Below are positions 23,201 through 38,769 of a DNA stretch of 64,000 nucleotides, piece after piece. The notes under the pieces were generated by a model, which searched no databases, was not told where the DNA came from, and saw only the letters and a list, made by a program, of their open reading frames with translations. The translations under genes and the position numbers were made by a program. The DNA comes from Rutidosis leptorrhynchoides (taxonomy: Eukaryota > Streptophyta > Magnoliopsida > Asterales > Asteraceae), in the NCBI RefSeq assembly GCF_046630445.1, contig NC_092335.1, positions 312,342,501 through 312,406,500 of the forward strand. The letters are read 5' to 3'. Positions within the stretch are counted from its first letter, which is position 1; the number at the start of each line of letters is the position of its first letter.

Positions 23201-25984
23201 GTCGCAAAAGAATTTCCCGATGTATTTCCGAAAGAATTACCGGGACTACCTCCACATCGATCTGTTGAATTTCAAATAGATCTCGTACCAGGAGCTACAC
23301 CAATAGCTCGTGCTCCATACAGACTCGCACCCAGTGAAATGAAAGAACTTCAAAGCTAACTACAAGAACTTTTAGAGCATGGTTTTATACGACCAAGTAC
23401 ATCACCATGTGGAGCTCCTGTTTTGTTTGTCAAAAAGAAGGATGGTACATTCAGGTTGTGTATGGACTACCGAGAGTTGAACAAACTTACCATCAAGAAT
23501 CGTTATCCACTACCAAGAATCGACGACTTATTTGATCAACTACAAGGCTCGTCAGTTTATTCGAAGATTGATTTACATTGTGGGTATCATCAGATGCGGG
23601 TGAAGGAGGATGATATTCTGAAGACTGCTTTCAGAACACGTTACGGTCATTACGAGTTTATGGTTATGCCGTTTGGGTTGACTAACGCACCAGCTGTGTT
23701 CGTGGACCTCATGAACCGAGTGTGTGGAACATACCTTGACAAGTTTGTCATTGTTTTTATCGATGACATACTTATTTACTCAAAGAATGATCAAGAGCAC
23801 GAAGAACATTTGAGAAAAGGGTTAGAGTTGTTGAGGAAAGAAAAACTGTACGCCAAATTTTCAAAGTGTGCATTTTGGTTGGAAGAAGTTCAATTCCTCG
23901 GTCACATAGTGAACAAAGAAGGTATTCAGGTAGATCTGACAAAGATCGAAACCATTGAAAAGTGGGAAACCCCGAAAACTCCGAAGCATATACGTCAATT
24001 TTTAGGATTGGCTGGTTACTACAGAAGATTCATCCAAGATTTTTCCAAAATAGCAAAACCCTTGACTGCATTAACACATAAAGGGAAGAAATTTGAATGG
24101 AAGGATGAGCAGGAGAAAGCATTTCAATTGTTGAAGAAAAAGTTAACTACGACACCTATATTGTCATTGCCTGAAGGGAATGTTGATTTTGTGATATATT
24201 GTGATGCCTCAAAGCAAGGTCTTGGTTGTGTATTAATGCAACGAACCAAAGTAATTGCTTATGCGTCTAGATAATTGAAGATTCACGAGCAAAATTATAC
24301 GATACACGATTTGGAATTACGCACAGTTGTTTTTGCATTAAAGACTTGGAGGTACTACTTATATGGGGTCAAAAGTATTATATATACCGACCACAAAAGT
24401 CTCCAACACATATTTAATCAGAAACAACTGAACATGAGGCAGCGTAGGTGGATTGAATTGTTGAATGATTACAACTTTGAGATTCGTTACCATCCAGGGA
24501 AGGTGAATGTGGTAGCCGACGCTTTGAGTAGAAAGGACAGAGAACCTATGCGGGTAAAAGCTATGAATATAATTATTCATACTAACCTTACTACTCAAAT
24601 AAAGGAGGCGCAGTAGGGAGTTGTAAAAGAAGGAAAGTTTAAGAATGAAATACCCAAAGGATTGGAGAAACATCTTAATATTCGAGAAGACGGAACCCGG
24701 TATAGGGCTGAAAGAATTTGGGTACCAAATTTTAGAGATGTGAGAGAAAAGGTACTTAAGGAAGCACATAAAACCATATATTCAATACATCCCAGAGCAG
24801 GGAAGATGTACAAAGATCTCAAAAAACACTTTTGGTGGCCGGGTATGAAAGCCGATATTGCTAAATACGTAGGAGAATGCTTGACGTGTTCTAAGGTTAA
24901 AGCTGAACATCAGAAACCATCAGGTCTACTTCAACAACCTGATATCCCAGAATGGAAATGGGAAAACATTACCATGGATTTCATTAATAAATTGCCAAGG
25001 ACCGCAAGTGGTTATGATACAATTTGGGTAATATTCGATCGTCTTACCAAGTCAGTACATTTTCTACCAATGAGAGAAGATGATAAAATGGAGAAGTTGG
25101 CGTGATTATACTTGAAGGAAGTTGTCTCCAGACATGGAATACCAGTCTCTATTATCTCAGATAGGGATGGCAGATTTGTTTCAAGATTTTGGCAGACATT
25201 GCAACAAGCATTGGAGACTCGTCTAGACATGAGTACTGCTTATCATCCACAAACTGATGGGCAAAGTGAAAGGATAATACAGACCCTTGAAGACATGCTA
25301 CGAGCATGTGTTATCGATTTCGGAAACAGTTGGGATCGACACCTACCGTTAGCAGAATTTTCCTACAACAACAGCTACCATTCAAGCATTGAGATGGTGC
25401 CGTTTGAAGTAGGGGATAGACAGATTACGGGTCCAGAGATAATTACCGAGAAGATCATCCAAATTCAACAACGGTTGAAAACCGCCCAAAGTCGACAAAA
25501 GAGTTACGCGGACATTAAAAGAAAAGACATAAAATTTGAAGTTAGAGAGATGGTCATGCTTAAGGTTTCACCTTGGAAAGGCATTGTTCGATTTGGTAAA
25601 TGGGGAAACTAAATCCAAGGTACATTGGACCATTCAAGATTATTGATCGTGTCGGACCAGTAGCTTAGTGACTTGAGTTACCACAACAACTCACGGCTGT
25701 ACATAACACTTTCCACGTCTAATTTGAAGAAATGTTTTGCTAAAGAAGATCTCACTATTTCGTTAGACGAAATTCAAATCAATGAAAAACTTCAATTCAT
25801 CGAAGAACCCGTCGAAATAATGGATCGTGAGGTTAAAAGACTTAAGCAAAACAAGATACCAATTGTTAAGGTTCGATGGAATGCTCGTAGAGGACCTGAG
25901 TTCACCTGGGAGCATGAAGACCAGATGAAGAAGAAATACCCGCACCTATTTCCAAAAGATTCGTCAACACCTTCAACAGCTTAA
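23201..25984 (+). pseudogene. element B pol, second part: RT, RNase H, integrase, chromodomain
   Basis: Downstream of D the frame resumes with [20 protein letters not shown]. Reverse transcriptase follows, with [20 protein letters not shown] and the catalytic FIDD at 23756-23767. RNase H shows [23 protein letters not shown] and VVADALSRK. Integrase has the zinc-binding region ending CLTCSKVK, then DDE-core motifs [15 protein letters not shown] and [20 protein letters not shown]. The C-terminus (EEPVEIMDREVKRLKQNKIP then VRWNARRGPEFTWE) is a chromodomain of Tekay type. Breaks: TAA 23357-23359, TAA 24272-24274, TAG 24614-24616, TGA 25103-25105, a frameshift near 25605, stops near 25665, and another shift near 25715. 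It is inactive. Confidence 0.95.
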
Positions 25985-25990
25985 AATTTC

Positions 25991-26019
25991 GGGACGAAAT
26001 TTATTTAACGGGTAGGTAC
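25991..26019 (+). other. 3' end signature and PPT of element B
   Basis: GGGACGAAATTTATTTAACG then GGTAGGTAC directly precedes TGTAGTGACCC. One substitution separates it from the D and E versions. Confidence 0.85.
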
Positions 26020-28934
<2,915 letters not shown>

Positions 28935-29924
28935 TGTGACGACCCAAAAATTTCTGACCAAATTTAAACTTGATCTTAAAATGATTTCGACCTGATAAGC
29001 ACAGTCTGTAGTATTGAATCTCGAAAATTTTTGAACTGTTATTATATATTAAACTATCCTATGACTAGTCCTGAAGATTCACGAACCATTAATTATAAAT
29101 AGAATTGTATAAATAAATAATTATGTACGAGAATAATTATATATTATAAACTAAACTATTATGTGATTAGTTATAATGAAAGATAACTTAAATTTACTTA
29201 AACTTGTTATTTAAAATTGTATATATAAATATAGAAAGTAATTGAATATATACTAATTGATTATTATTACAGTGTAAATCAACCACTCCTCACAATATCA
29301 TTCTGTACTACTAATTAAAATTGTCAAAGAAAAAAAAAAGAGACAGATACAATTTTTTTTCTTCCCTGTACGTCTCAATTTTTTTCAAAAGATCAAATTA
29401 GGATCAATTTTCAAAATCTAAAATTGTAGAGTTGTTAGGAATAATCTAACCAAACTATCTGCATATTTTCAAGTCTTAATTCGCGAAATCGAGTTCTAAT
29501 TTCAAGGTCAAAGATTTTGAAATAAAAAGTCAAACATTTGTTCTTCGATCAAATTGAAGGTTTAGAGGTAATTTCTGTTTAAATTGATAATTTCATAAGT
29601 TTCTGTAAATGATTTAAGATGTATTTCATGTTTTAATCATAATCTAAAATGGTCTAGATTTTAAAATCAACAATTGAAGTTCATAGTGTTCATTGAGCTT
29701 TTGTTGCAGCTTCTTTAATTCCTTTTTCTCCTTCCTGTCAAATAATATAACCCCCACCTGATTATTCTGTTTCAAATTCGAGTCTTAAACCAAACTGTAA
29801 ACTTACTTTTATGATTGGTACATGGTATCGGGTCGACTGAATTAGGAGGAAGAAGAAGAAGTCAGAGGTAACGGTTAAACAAATTTATGTTACGAATTGA
29901 AACAGAAAAACTGAAGCAGATCAA

Positions 29925-29991
29925 TGGTTTGAGGGCGTATTGGGTTAACGAAAGGTTGGGGGTTCGAACCTAGGCATCGACTATTTTTTTT
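29925..29991 (+). other. tRNA-like Pol III cassette in LTR C
   Basis: The A-box-like TGGTTTGAGGG is at 29925-29935, a perfect B box GGTTCGAACC at 29961-29970 and a T run at 29983-29991. A GAGGTAGT motif and ATT runs follow, as in LTR D. Confidence 0.55.
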
Positions 29992-30029
29992 GGAGTTCAT
30001 TCTTATGAGGTAGTCCTTACTAATTTATT

Positions 30030-30031
30030 TA

Positions 30032-30113
<82 letters not shown>
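30030..30113. repeat. (ATT)n microsatellite
   Basis: An almost pure ATT run of ~80 bp that grades into ~750 bp of degenerate ATT/ATC trinucleotide sequence. Confidence 0.95.
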
Positions 30114-30114
<1 letters not shown>

Positions 30115-30984
30115 ATTAATTATTATTATTAGTATAATTAACATGATTATTATTGTTATGATTATTATTATTACTATTAATACCACTAATGTTATTATTA
30201 ATATTGTTATTATTAATTTTTGTTATTAACACTAAATATTATAGATTTTAATTATTATTATTACTAATAAGTATTAGTTATCCCTTATCATTTTTATTAT
30301 TACGATTATAGTTATAATTAAGAATATTGTTATTATTATTAATAATATTATTATTGTTGTTATTGTTATGTTAGTGTTATTATCATGACTCTTATTATTA
30401 TCATTAATATGGTTTAGATTATTATCATTAAACTAAGTATCAGAATTATTATTAATATTATTATTATTATTACAAGTATTATTACTAGTATTATCAATTA
30501 AGTTATTATTAGTATTATTATAGTGACCACTAATACTAAAAGTATCATTTTTATTAATATTAGTATTAGTATTATTTTAGAATCATTATTATTAATAAAA
30601 GTATTACTATCAAAGTTACCATAAATAATAAGGTTGATACAATTATTGTTACTAAATACTAAGAATTAATATCAAAAATTATAATTTTCATTATCATTAT
30701 TATTAAATTATTTAATTCATTAAAAACTACTGATATTATCATTATCATGAGATTTATTATAAAAACTATCATTTATATTATCATACTATTATCATTATTA
30801 TTAATACTAGTATTATCACTAATGTTATTATTTCAAATATTATCTAGTATTATTAAAATACTATTTTAACAAACAAATGATATACATATATATATATAAA
30901 TATATTTACTACATATAACCTAACAAAATTAATATTTTTACATTATAAAATAAATATAAGTTATTAATATAAAACTATATCACT

Positions 30985-31110
<126 letters not shown>

Positions 31111-32212
31111 GATCACAATTACTTATGTTAATATATATACAAATGATATAGGTTCGTGAATCCGAGGCCAACCCTGCATTGTTCAATATCATCATATGTA
31201 TTTTTACTACAAAATACAGTATAGTGAGTTTTATTTGCTCTCTTTTTAAATGCTTTTGCAATATATATTTTTGGGACGGAGAATACATGCGCTGTTTTTA
31301 TAAATGTTTTACGAAATAGACACAAGTGATCGAAACTACATTCTATCGTTGGATTATCAAACCGAATATGCCCCTTTTTAGCTTGGTACCCTAAGAATTG
31401 GTGTTTATTATAATTGCCACCAATTGACGCGAATCCTAAAGATAGATCTATTATGACGACCCGGAAATTTCCGACCAAATTTAAACTTTAATCTTTATAT
31501 TATTCCGACACGATAAGCAAAGTTTGTTAAGTTAAATCTCAAGAATTTTAAACTGTGTTCATACATTCATTATAACCTCGACCAAATTCCGACGATTCAC
31601 GAACCGTTATATATAAATAGATATGTATATGTATATATATTATAACTTGAGAATATTAATAAAGTATTAAACGTATAATACTTTACACGAACGTATTTGT
31701 TTCAATATGATTTTTGATGAAATTAAAAAAATATATATTAAATGATTGAATTATCAGAAACATTGAATTATGATTATAAGTCTCTGTTGAGAGGTCCACT
31801 ATAATTTGAGAAAATCTATTCCACTTAACGATATTCAGAATAATTTGTAAAGCTATTTATAAATAAAAACAAAAAATGTCATTTACGAAAGTTAGACAAA
31901 AGTTAGTGGAGAATTGGTTTCCATAATATTCTATTAATCTATTTTCAAACGTACAAAGACGTTTTCAGTTTAAAAAGAACTTTATTATTAAAACGTATAT
32001 AACTTTTATAAATATCTAGAATCACTTTTGACAACTCATTACTTAACCAGTATAATAAATATAACGATATTTATATTTTATTTCATTAAATATATATAAC
32101 GATTTAAATTAATATTATATATATTTATACGCGTATTATACATACATAGTTTTTATACTTTTACTATACTTTAACTTTACCTTTACTTTACTTTTACTTT
32201 ACTTTAACTTTA

Positions 32213-32400
32213 ATAATTCACTTTAATAATTCATACTTTAATAATTCACTTTAATAATTCATACTTTAATAATTCACTTTAATAATTCATACTTTAATAA
32301 TTCACTTTAATAATTCATACTTTAATAATTCACTTTAATAATTCATACTTTAATAATTCACTTTAATAATTCATACTTTAATAATTCACTTTAATAATTC
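32213..32400 (+). repeat. 28-bp tandem repeat, ~7 units
   Basis: The unit is CTTTAATAATTCATACTTTAATAATTCA. The 3' LTR counterpart at 40225-40363 has ~5 units. Confidence 0.92.
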
Positions 32401-32483
32401 AAAAATCAATTATAAATAGAATTCAATAGGTTTCATTATTTGATAGAAACTTGAAAACATATTTCTCTAAACTCTCTCAATCG

Positions 32484-32608
<125 letters not shown>

Positions 32609-32813
32609 CTCAGTATTATTTCAAGATATTATTAGTATACATAAAATATTACGACGGAGTACTGTCCGAGTGATTTCAAAATAGTTTTTTTGAATGAGTC
32701 GAAGCTAAGGAAATTATGGGTTATAGCTATGGAGGTGATGGGTATGGTTCATGGGTATGCTCGTGAGGTCAATCTAGTGTTTATCATCTCCGTTGCGTCT
32801 ACGTACTTTCCTG

Positions 32814-32834
32814 CAATATTGAATCTCAATATTG
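32814..32834. promoter_or_regulatory. conserved CAATATTG hairpin in LTRs
   Basis: CAATATTGAATCTCAATATTG has two copies of the self-complementary CAATATTG around a 5-base loop. It recurs at 40712-40732, in LTR H at 58740-58760, and in degenerate form in the solo LTR at 36842-36861, always beside the 3'-arm block in E and the solo LTR. Confidence 0.6.
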
Positions 32835-33717
32835 ATATGTTCGTGAATCCGAGGCCAACCTTGCACTTGTTAAATGACGTTATATGTATTTTTACTACGA
32901 AATACAGTATTGTGAGTTTCATTTGCTCCCTTTTTAATTACTTTTGCAATATATATTTTTGGGCTGAGAATACATACGCTGCTTTTATAAATGCTTTACG
33001 AAATAGAGACAAGTGATTAAAAATGATATTCTGCGGATTGATGTGCTAGGTAATTTAGTTACATGTTATAAGAGCATGTAAGCGCGAATCCTAAAGATAG
33101 ATCTATCGGGCTTAACACCCCCATCCTGTAGGCTGCACTAGACATAAAAACTAGTGGGCGGATGTTTAGTACTTCGAGGATTATTTATACACTTGCGAGT
33201 GTACATATCCATCTTTGCGAAGATGACTTATTATATTATTGTTAAGGTTGGTTACTGAGGCCTCAACATAAGCAGAACGGTTTAATACACTTGCGAGTGT
33301 ACATATATTTATAAACGGAAATCTTGTGGTCTATTAATATATTGAAATTATTGTTATGATAAACCTATGAACTCACCAACCTTTTGGTTGACACTTTAAC
33401 GCATGTTTATTCTCAGGTATTAAAGAAGTCTTCCGCTGTGCATTAGCTCATTTTAAGGATATTACTTGGAGTCATTCATGGCATATTTTGAAAGACGTTG
33501 CATTCGAGTCATTGAGTTCATCAAGATTATTATTAAGCCAATTATAGTTGGATGTATTATGAAATGGTGTGCATGCCGTCAACTTTCATTGTAAAGAAAG
33601 TTTGTCTTTTAAAAACGAATGCAATGTTTGTAAAATGTATCATATAGAGGTCAAATACCTCGCGATGTAATCAACTATTGTGAATCGTTTATAATGTATA
33701 TGAACGGGTCCTTTCAG

Positions 33718-33730
33718 TTGGTATCAGAGC
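33718..33730 (+). other. primer-binding site of element E
   Basis: TTGGTATCAGAGC is a perfect match to the complement of the initiator methionine tRNA 3' end, one base after the LTR. Confidence 0.93.
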
Positions 33731-34104
33731 GGTGGTCTTAGCGAACCAGGTTTGCATTAGTGTGTCTAATTGATAGTCGTTAGGATGCATTAGTGAGTCT
33801 GGACTTCGACCGTGTCTGCATGTCAAAAGTTTTGCTCATCATTTTTGTCGGAAATTACCTGCTTATCATTCTTAGTCTAGACATATCTTATTGCATTGAT
33901 TGCATGAATAGTGTATAGACAAAATTCATATCTTAGCGTATCTGCTAATTCATATCTTAGCATATCTGTTACTGTAAACTTTGCCTGACATATTCCGTAA
34001 ATTCCTCCGTAATCTACGAAACCTTTTGCTCTATATAATTAGAATACCACCCGATAGCCGGAAAATCATTTCATATCGAAAAATTCTTTATTCAATCATA
34101 CGAA

Positions 34105-34539
34105 ATGGAATTCGTCATTAGTTCAAGTCCCACGAATTCTGAAATGGAATCCCACTCAAGTTTCGAAAGCAGTGTGACCGGAATGGATCAACCAATTAGT
34201 CATCATCTATTCTGGATGAATTGGGGATGGGTTCGTAGCCTCCTTAATCATTGGAGACAAGAATAAGGTGATCCCTTCCATCCACCACATTTCCCTCTTG
34301 GCGAAGAACCTGAAGCACTTACCGGCGAACCTATCCGAAACACCATTTTCTCTCTTATTTCTAGAGTATCTCGTCACGATTACATACTACACCAAATTCT
34401 AGATTTTATTTATCCGCTCGTCCGAACCGACAATCACCTCGGTGTAATAGAAGAAGTCAACGAGTTTCGCGCTCGGGTAGTGGCTTTGGAGAATATGGTG
34501 CAAAGGTTACAAACACCAGTAGCAGCACCAACAGCATAA
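34105..34539 (+). pseudogene. ORF1 of element E, 144 codons with one stop
   Basis: The frame opens MEFVISSSPTNSEMESHSSF and is interrupted only by TAA 34264-34266. It then continues through PLGEEPEALTGEPIRNTIFS, a hydrophobic segment, and VIEEVNEFRARVVALENMV, ending at TAA 34537. This is the best-preserved member of the ORF1 family shared with D and C. The last ~35 residues form a probable coiled coil. It has no capsid or zinc-knuckle motif. The downstream DNA continues as Ala/Pro/Thr codons, so an older form was longer. The family is unknown to me. Position suggests a particle- or RNA-binding role, which is inference. Confidence 0.62.
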
Positions 34540-35592
34540 ACAGTACCACCATCAGCAACACCAACAGTACCATCACCACCACCAACAACAACATCCACAT
34601 CCCACACCGCAACATCACAATCTGTATCTCAATCATCAACGTCATACGCCCTGTAAATATCCAAGAATATCAACAACAACAACAAACGATGAAGTATTAA
34701 TTCATAAACTTCATTGAAGAGATATCTCTGCGGCAGTTATGTAATCTCCAAAATCTTAGAGATTATTTAATTCTGGCCGTAAATTGGATGAGTGAACGGA
34801 GATGGCAGAGTAGAAACTTTGATCGAAAATGGTGTACGATTTATAAGCTAGAATTGTTTTACCAACAGCATCAACAGGACCGTAGCATCATCAAAACAGT
34901 CAGTGCCGTCAGTATCGTTAGAATCAACAGCACCTGTAACATCACAAACTCTGTCAGTTCAAGAATCATTGTGGACATCATAACGAATCAACAACAAATA
35001 TATTGTATCAACGAGTTATGAAGTATTAACTCATTTCCAATCGAAATATTTATATGTATATTTTATATGTATAAATTTTTAAACCATAATAAATCTTCTC
35101 GTACTAAGCTATTATGTGTGAATCTTAACTACTCAGTTAATTCATATTACAAATATGCAATGATGTACGTCCTTCGTCCGCAACTTAACCATCGTTAATT
35201 ACAATCTCTGTCTCAATTCAATAAAAATCCAATTCATAATAAATCAAGTGTATTATTCCAATATATGTTTGATTTTACACTTTCATCATCGATGTACTCG
35301 AAACTTTTCAAATAACATCATTCGTACCTTGCGAAGTTCACAAGAATTTCATGAAAACCAACAAATAACAAAGTAATGATTCATAATTTCAATATTATTG
35401 AAGAAATACTTATGCAATTTATAAAGTTTTAGGGATTACTCAATTCTAGTTCCAACCATAAAACAAATGAGTTTAATTTAATATTAACTCATTAAATCTA
35501 TATTACATCTAAAGAAAATATACACATATATTTTCATAAAGACTGTAATAAACTTCTTTTGTACAAAATATTAATTGTGAAATTTTTTTTAA

Positions 35593-35609
35593 CGGGTAGG
35601 TAATACCCG
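35593..35609 (+). promoter_or_regulatory. palindromic internal copy of the PPT motif (element E)
   Basis: CGGGTAGGTAATACCCG is identical to the D copy at 16124 and preceded by TTTTTTTTAA. It shares TAACGGGTAGGTA with the PPT at 39440. Confidence 0.72.
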
Positions 35610-37135
35610 AAGATATATAAATTCACAATTAATATATTACATTTTTCGAAACTGATTCAGCAATCATCAACTATACTCCTTAGTTTCACAACAATATCCA
35701 TTCTTTCATATAAATCAAAACAATCATACTCATTCAAATTCAATTACATATTCTGATTTTGAAATCGCATAATTCAATTCGAAATATAACCAGTATCATC
35801 ACTCTTAGATTCCTATATCTTTCAAAGCTATACTTTGACTTCAAAACTGTGTTAGAACATCATATGTACTAACGATTACAATATGTGCTCAAACCTTTCG
35901 AAATTCCTGAAGACACTTCAACTAAGGAACAATCGAGATGATGATCCAACCACCTGTTACCCACAGTTATACACCTGAAAAACTCTCAAAACCCAAGTCA
36001 TAGTTCGACACGTATCCGTGTTAGACCCTTTGTGTAACGACCCGTCAAAATCGCTATTGACGCGGCACGTTAATCATTGATTCCACAGTGAGGTTTTGAC
36101 CTCTATATGATACGTTTGATAAAATATTGCATTCATTAAAATAAGTGACTTTCTAAACATAGAAAGTTATAAACATGTGGGCGAGTGCTTAGGTATAAGC
36201 AAAACCCCAAAATACATAAGTCTTTAATTTACAGGTTAACATCACAGTCCAATTATTTATTACACAACGCAGTTTTATTTTGAATGCAATAAACTTTGTA
36301 CAAAGCATGAGAGACTCCATGCAGGCAACAAGCACATCACAGCGGAAGCATTCTAAGGACCTGAGAATAAAACATGCTAAAAAGTCAACACGGATGTTGG
36401 TGAGTTATAGGTTTAATTGCTCGAGTCATAAACATATATAAAGATAGACCACAAGATTTCATCAAAAGTTTATCAATAGATTCTACATAACAGAGCACCC
36501 TGGTAACTAAACTTAACGCTATAGTGATAATTACCCCATTCGTTTTAATACACGCAAACCAACGTGTCTTAAACTCAAATAACATACGTCCGTTAAAAGG
36601 CTAGCGCTCTAGCTCGGACGGGGATGTCAAGCCCTATGGATCCATATACAATTATTCGCGCCCACCAGTCCATATCCTATGTACTGGCAGCTACTAGTTA
36701 CCAAAGCTAAGGGATTTCCGGTTTAACTCAGTGTAGAATTTAGTATGTACTTGTGTCTTATCGCGTTTAAAATAAATTGCATGTATTCTCAGCCCAAAAA
36801 TATTTAAAGTATTTAAAAAGGGAGACTATAAACTCACAGTTCAATATTGAGACTCAATATTATAGGCAAATTGCGTAGACGTAATGACGGTAGATGACTG
36901 TATGGTTGGCCTTGGATTCAAGAACAATACCCCAAACAATACCCAATATTTCCTTAGCTTAAAGCGGTTTGAAACCCGAATTAAAACACCCTCGAATATA
37001 CTTTATTATTATTAACTTAAATTAAAATTATAATTATAATTAAAATTAAAATTTATATTACATAAGAAAATATGTTGTGAAGTATTTCGTCGAACAAACT
37101 GGCCTTTTTATAGTACTTTTTGATTTACTGTAGCT

Positions 37136-37181
37136 CATGCGATCGCATGAGTTTTCAGTGTTTTTGCCATGCGATCGCATG
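37136..37181. repeat. pair of perfect palindromes CATGCGATCGCATG
   Basis: The 14-base palindrome occurs at 37136-37149 and 37168-37181 in the solo LTR. Related forms (ATACGATCGCATGAG, ATGCGAGCGCATGA) occur in LTR H near 59213-59252. Confidence 0.8.
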
Positions 37182-37230
37182 GCCGCCTTTCCCGTTTTGT
37201 TTGCTAGTTCGTCGACATCAAATAGTATTT

Positions 37231-37300
37231 ACTGTAGCAAATAGTGTTTTACTGTAGCAAATAGTGTTTTACTGTAGCAAATAGTGTTTTACTGTAGGAA
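37231..37300. repeat. 20-bp tandem repeat, ~3.5 units
   Basis: Units of ACTGTAGCAAATAGTGTTTT start at 37231, 37251, 37271 and 37291, inside the solo LTR. Confidence 0.92.
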
Positions 37301-37938
37301 AGTCGTTTTTACTTGTACATATATATATACATACATATAATTGTTCATGAATCGTCGAGAGTAGTCAAAGGTAATTGTATATATGAAACAGTTCTAAAAT
37401 TTTTGAGACTCAATCTAACAGACTTTGTTTAACGTGTCAAAATAATAAATCGTATAGAGAATTGGTTTAAATTAGTCGAAATTTTTCGGGTCATCACACT
37501 TTGGCATTTACTAGTTAAAATAACTTTTCATTTCCGTTTCAAAATAGACAGTTTTGTCACAGCTCCAGCAAGTCAACTTCGACTTCTCAATCAAAACAGT
37601 CTTATTATAACCTCGATAGATATGTTGCCCTTTCGCCAACGTTACCGGGGAATCGTTTATATTCACCACATTAGCAATAAACTTACCAAAAACTTCACTG
37701 ATCTTTGACTTTCCAAAAAAAAAAATCATTATAATTATCGAAACCCTATCATATACTCATTCGTACCTTATAACAAGAATTGCCATACCAATTATTGAGA
37801 ATCAGCAATCAGTATTTTGAAACCTCGCAGCATGTCTACATCAATAATTACATATACACACAACGTCTACCTCTAAGACTTACATTCTTTGAATGAGAAA
37901 TTTCTGAAAAACACCCTAAACTGCGAACCAGTTCTCGA

Positions 37939-38220
37939 AATTTTGAAAATGCTGATGAAGCAGCAAAAACTGTAAACGACCTTAACAGTAAAAAGTTGGA
38001 TGATAAAGGATAGTATATTGGCAAAGCTCAGAAAAAGAGAAGCTTTGGAACTGGAAAACGGATTGAGCAAAGTATGAAGGAGGCTGTGGACAAATCACAA
38101 AGGCTGAACCTGCCTTCAAAGAATCCAAATGATTCAGTACTTGCTGAAGTCATTAACGAATACCTTGCTCCTGACTCTAAACCCTTGCGGACAATATCCT
38201 TCATCATCCTCTTATATTAG
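37939..38220 (+). pseudogene. poly(A)-binding-protein-like fragment (element E, 94 codons)
   Basis: One frame, with a single internal stop at 38011-38013, reads NFENADEAAKTVNDLNSKKL, DDKG, stop, YIGKAQKKR, then IEQSMKEAVDKSQRLNL, SKNPNDS and EYLAP. In plant poly(A)-binding proteins the end of RRM3 and the RRM3-RRM4 linker read FEN..DAA.AV..LNGKKFDDKEWYVGKAQKK, then FEQ..KE..DK, then the RNP2 motif of RRM4. The stop falls exactly where the family has tryptophan (TGG to TAG). The match is by motif memory but long and colinear. It ends inside the RRM4-like part. D has two more decayed copies. This looks like capture of host exon sequence by an ancestor of D and E. Confidence 0.72.
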
Positions 38221-38673
38221 ACATTCTAAGATATCATCGTATCTTTCATTATAAATATCATCCATACTTCTGAAGATATTTTTATAATTATTCTTATCTG
38301 AAATCATTTACCTCTTCGCGCTATCTGTATTATATCATAAAAGAAACTATTTAGTTTCTAAATTCTGAAACATTCGAGTTTAAAATAGGAATATTCTTGA
38401 AGAAGTGTTGGGAGCTGAAGCATGAGTTAGTATAATATAATGACACTTGATCAACGTGATTATATTACAGTAATTCATGCTGGGTTTCTAAATGGAACAT
38501 GATGATTCACAGATCATAACGTCATCATGTGCTATGTTACACGACTCTTGTATTCTCTTTGATCTCTAAATATCAAGAAAATATTTATTGATGATTCGGC
38601 CTTTTCCGAGGTATTCTGGTAATTTGACAAGTCAAGATCGTGCCATTACAATTTCCTTCTTAGAACATTAACA

Positions 38674-38769
38674 ATGTTCATTCTGAAATTTATATCTGCG
38701 AATTCTGGACCATTACAAGCGGTGCTTAATCGCAAGAAGAAGAAACGAAAGCACAAAGCTCCGAACTAG
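38674..38769 (+). other. conserved 31-codon sense mini-ORF (E)
   Basis: MFILKFISANSGPLQ followed by a NRKKKKR block, the same length as the D copy at 18354-18449. A T-rich stretch ending CTTCTTAG lies just upstream in both. Coding status is unproven. Confidence 0.35.

Larger units (their letters stand above)
36033..37498 (-). mobile_element. solo LTR, minus strand (1,466 bp)
   Basis: Read on the minus strand it starts TGTGATGACCCG and ends GACGGGTCGTTACA. It is flanked by CTTTG at 36028-36032 and 37499-37503, so it is a complete solo LTR left by LTR-LTR recombination. It belongs to the same broad superfamily, with a degenerate inverted pair (36915-36925 and 37343-37353), but has a very short centre. 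It interrupts element E. Confidence 0.92.

Noticed and set aside
32690..33016. 108-aa ORF in the E LTR, repeated at 40588-40914
   Set aside because: It lies wholly inside an LTR. Its conservation is that of LTR twins, and the related LTR H carries the same DNA without an equivalent frame.
37511..37729. Minus-strand 72-aa ORF with a CWSCDK motif in E, similar DNA in D near 17051-17276
   Set aside because: The frame is not kept in D and the cysteine pair alone is not a zinc knuckle.
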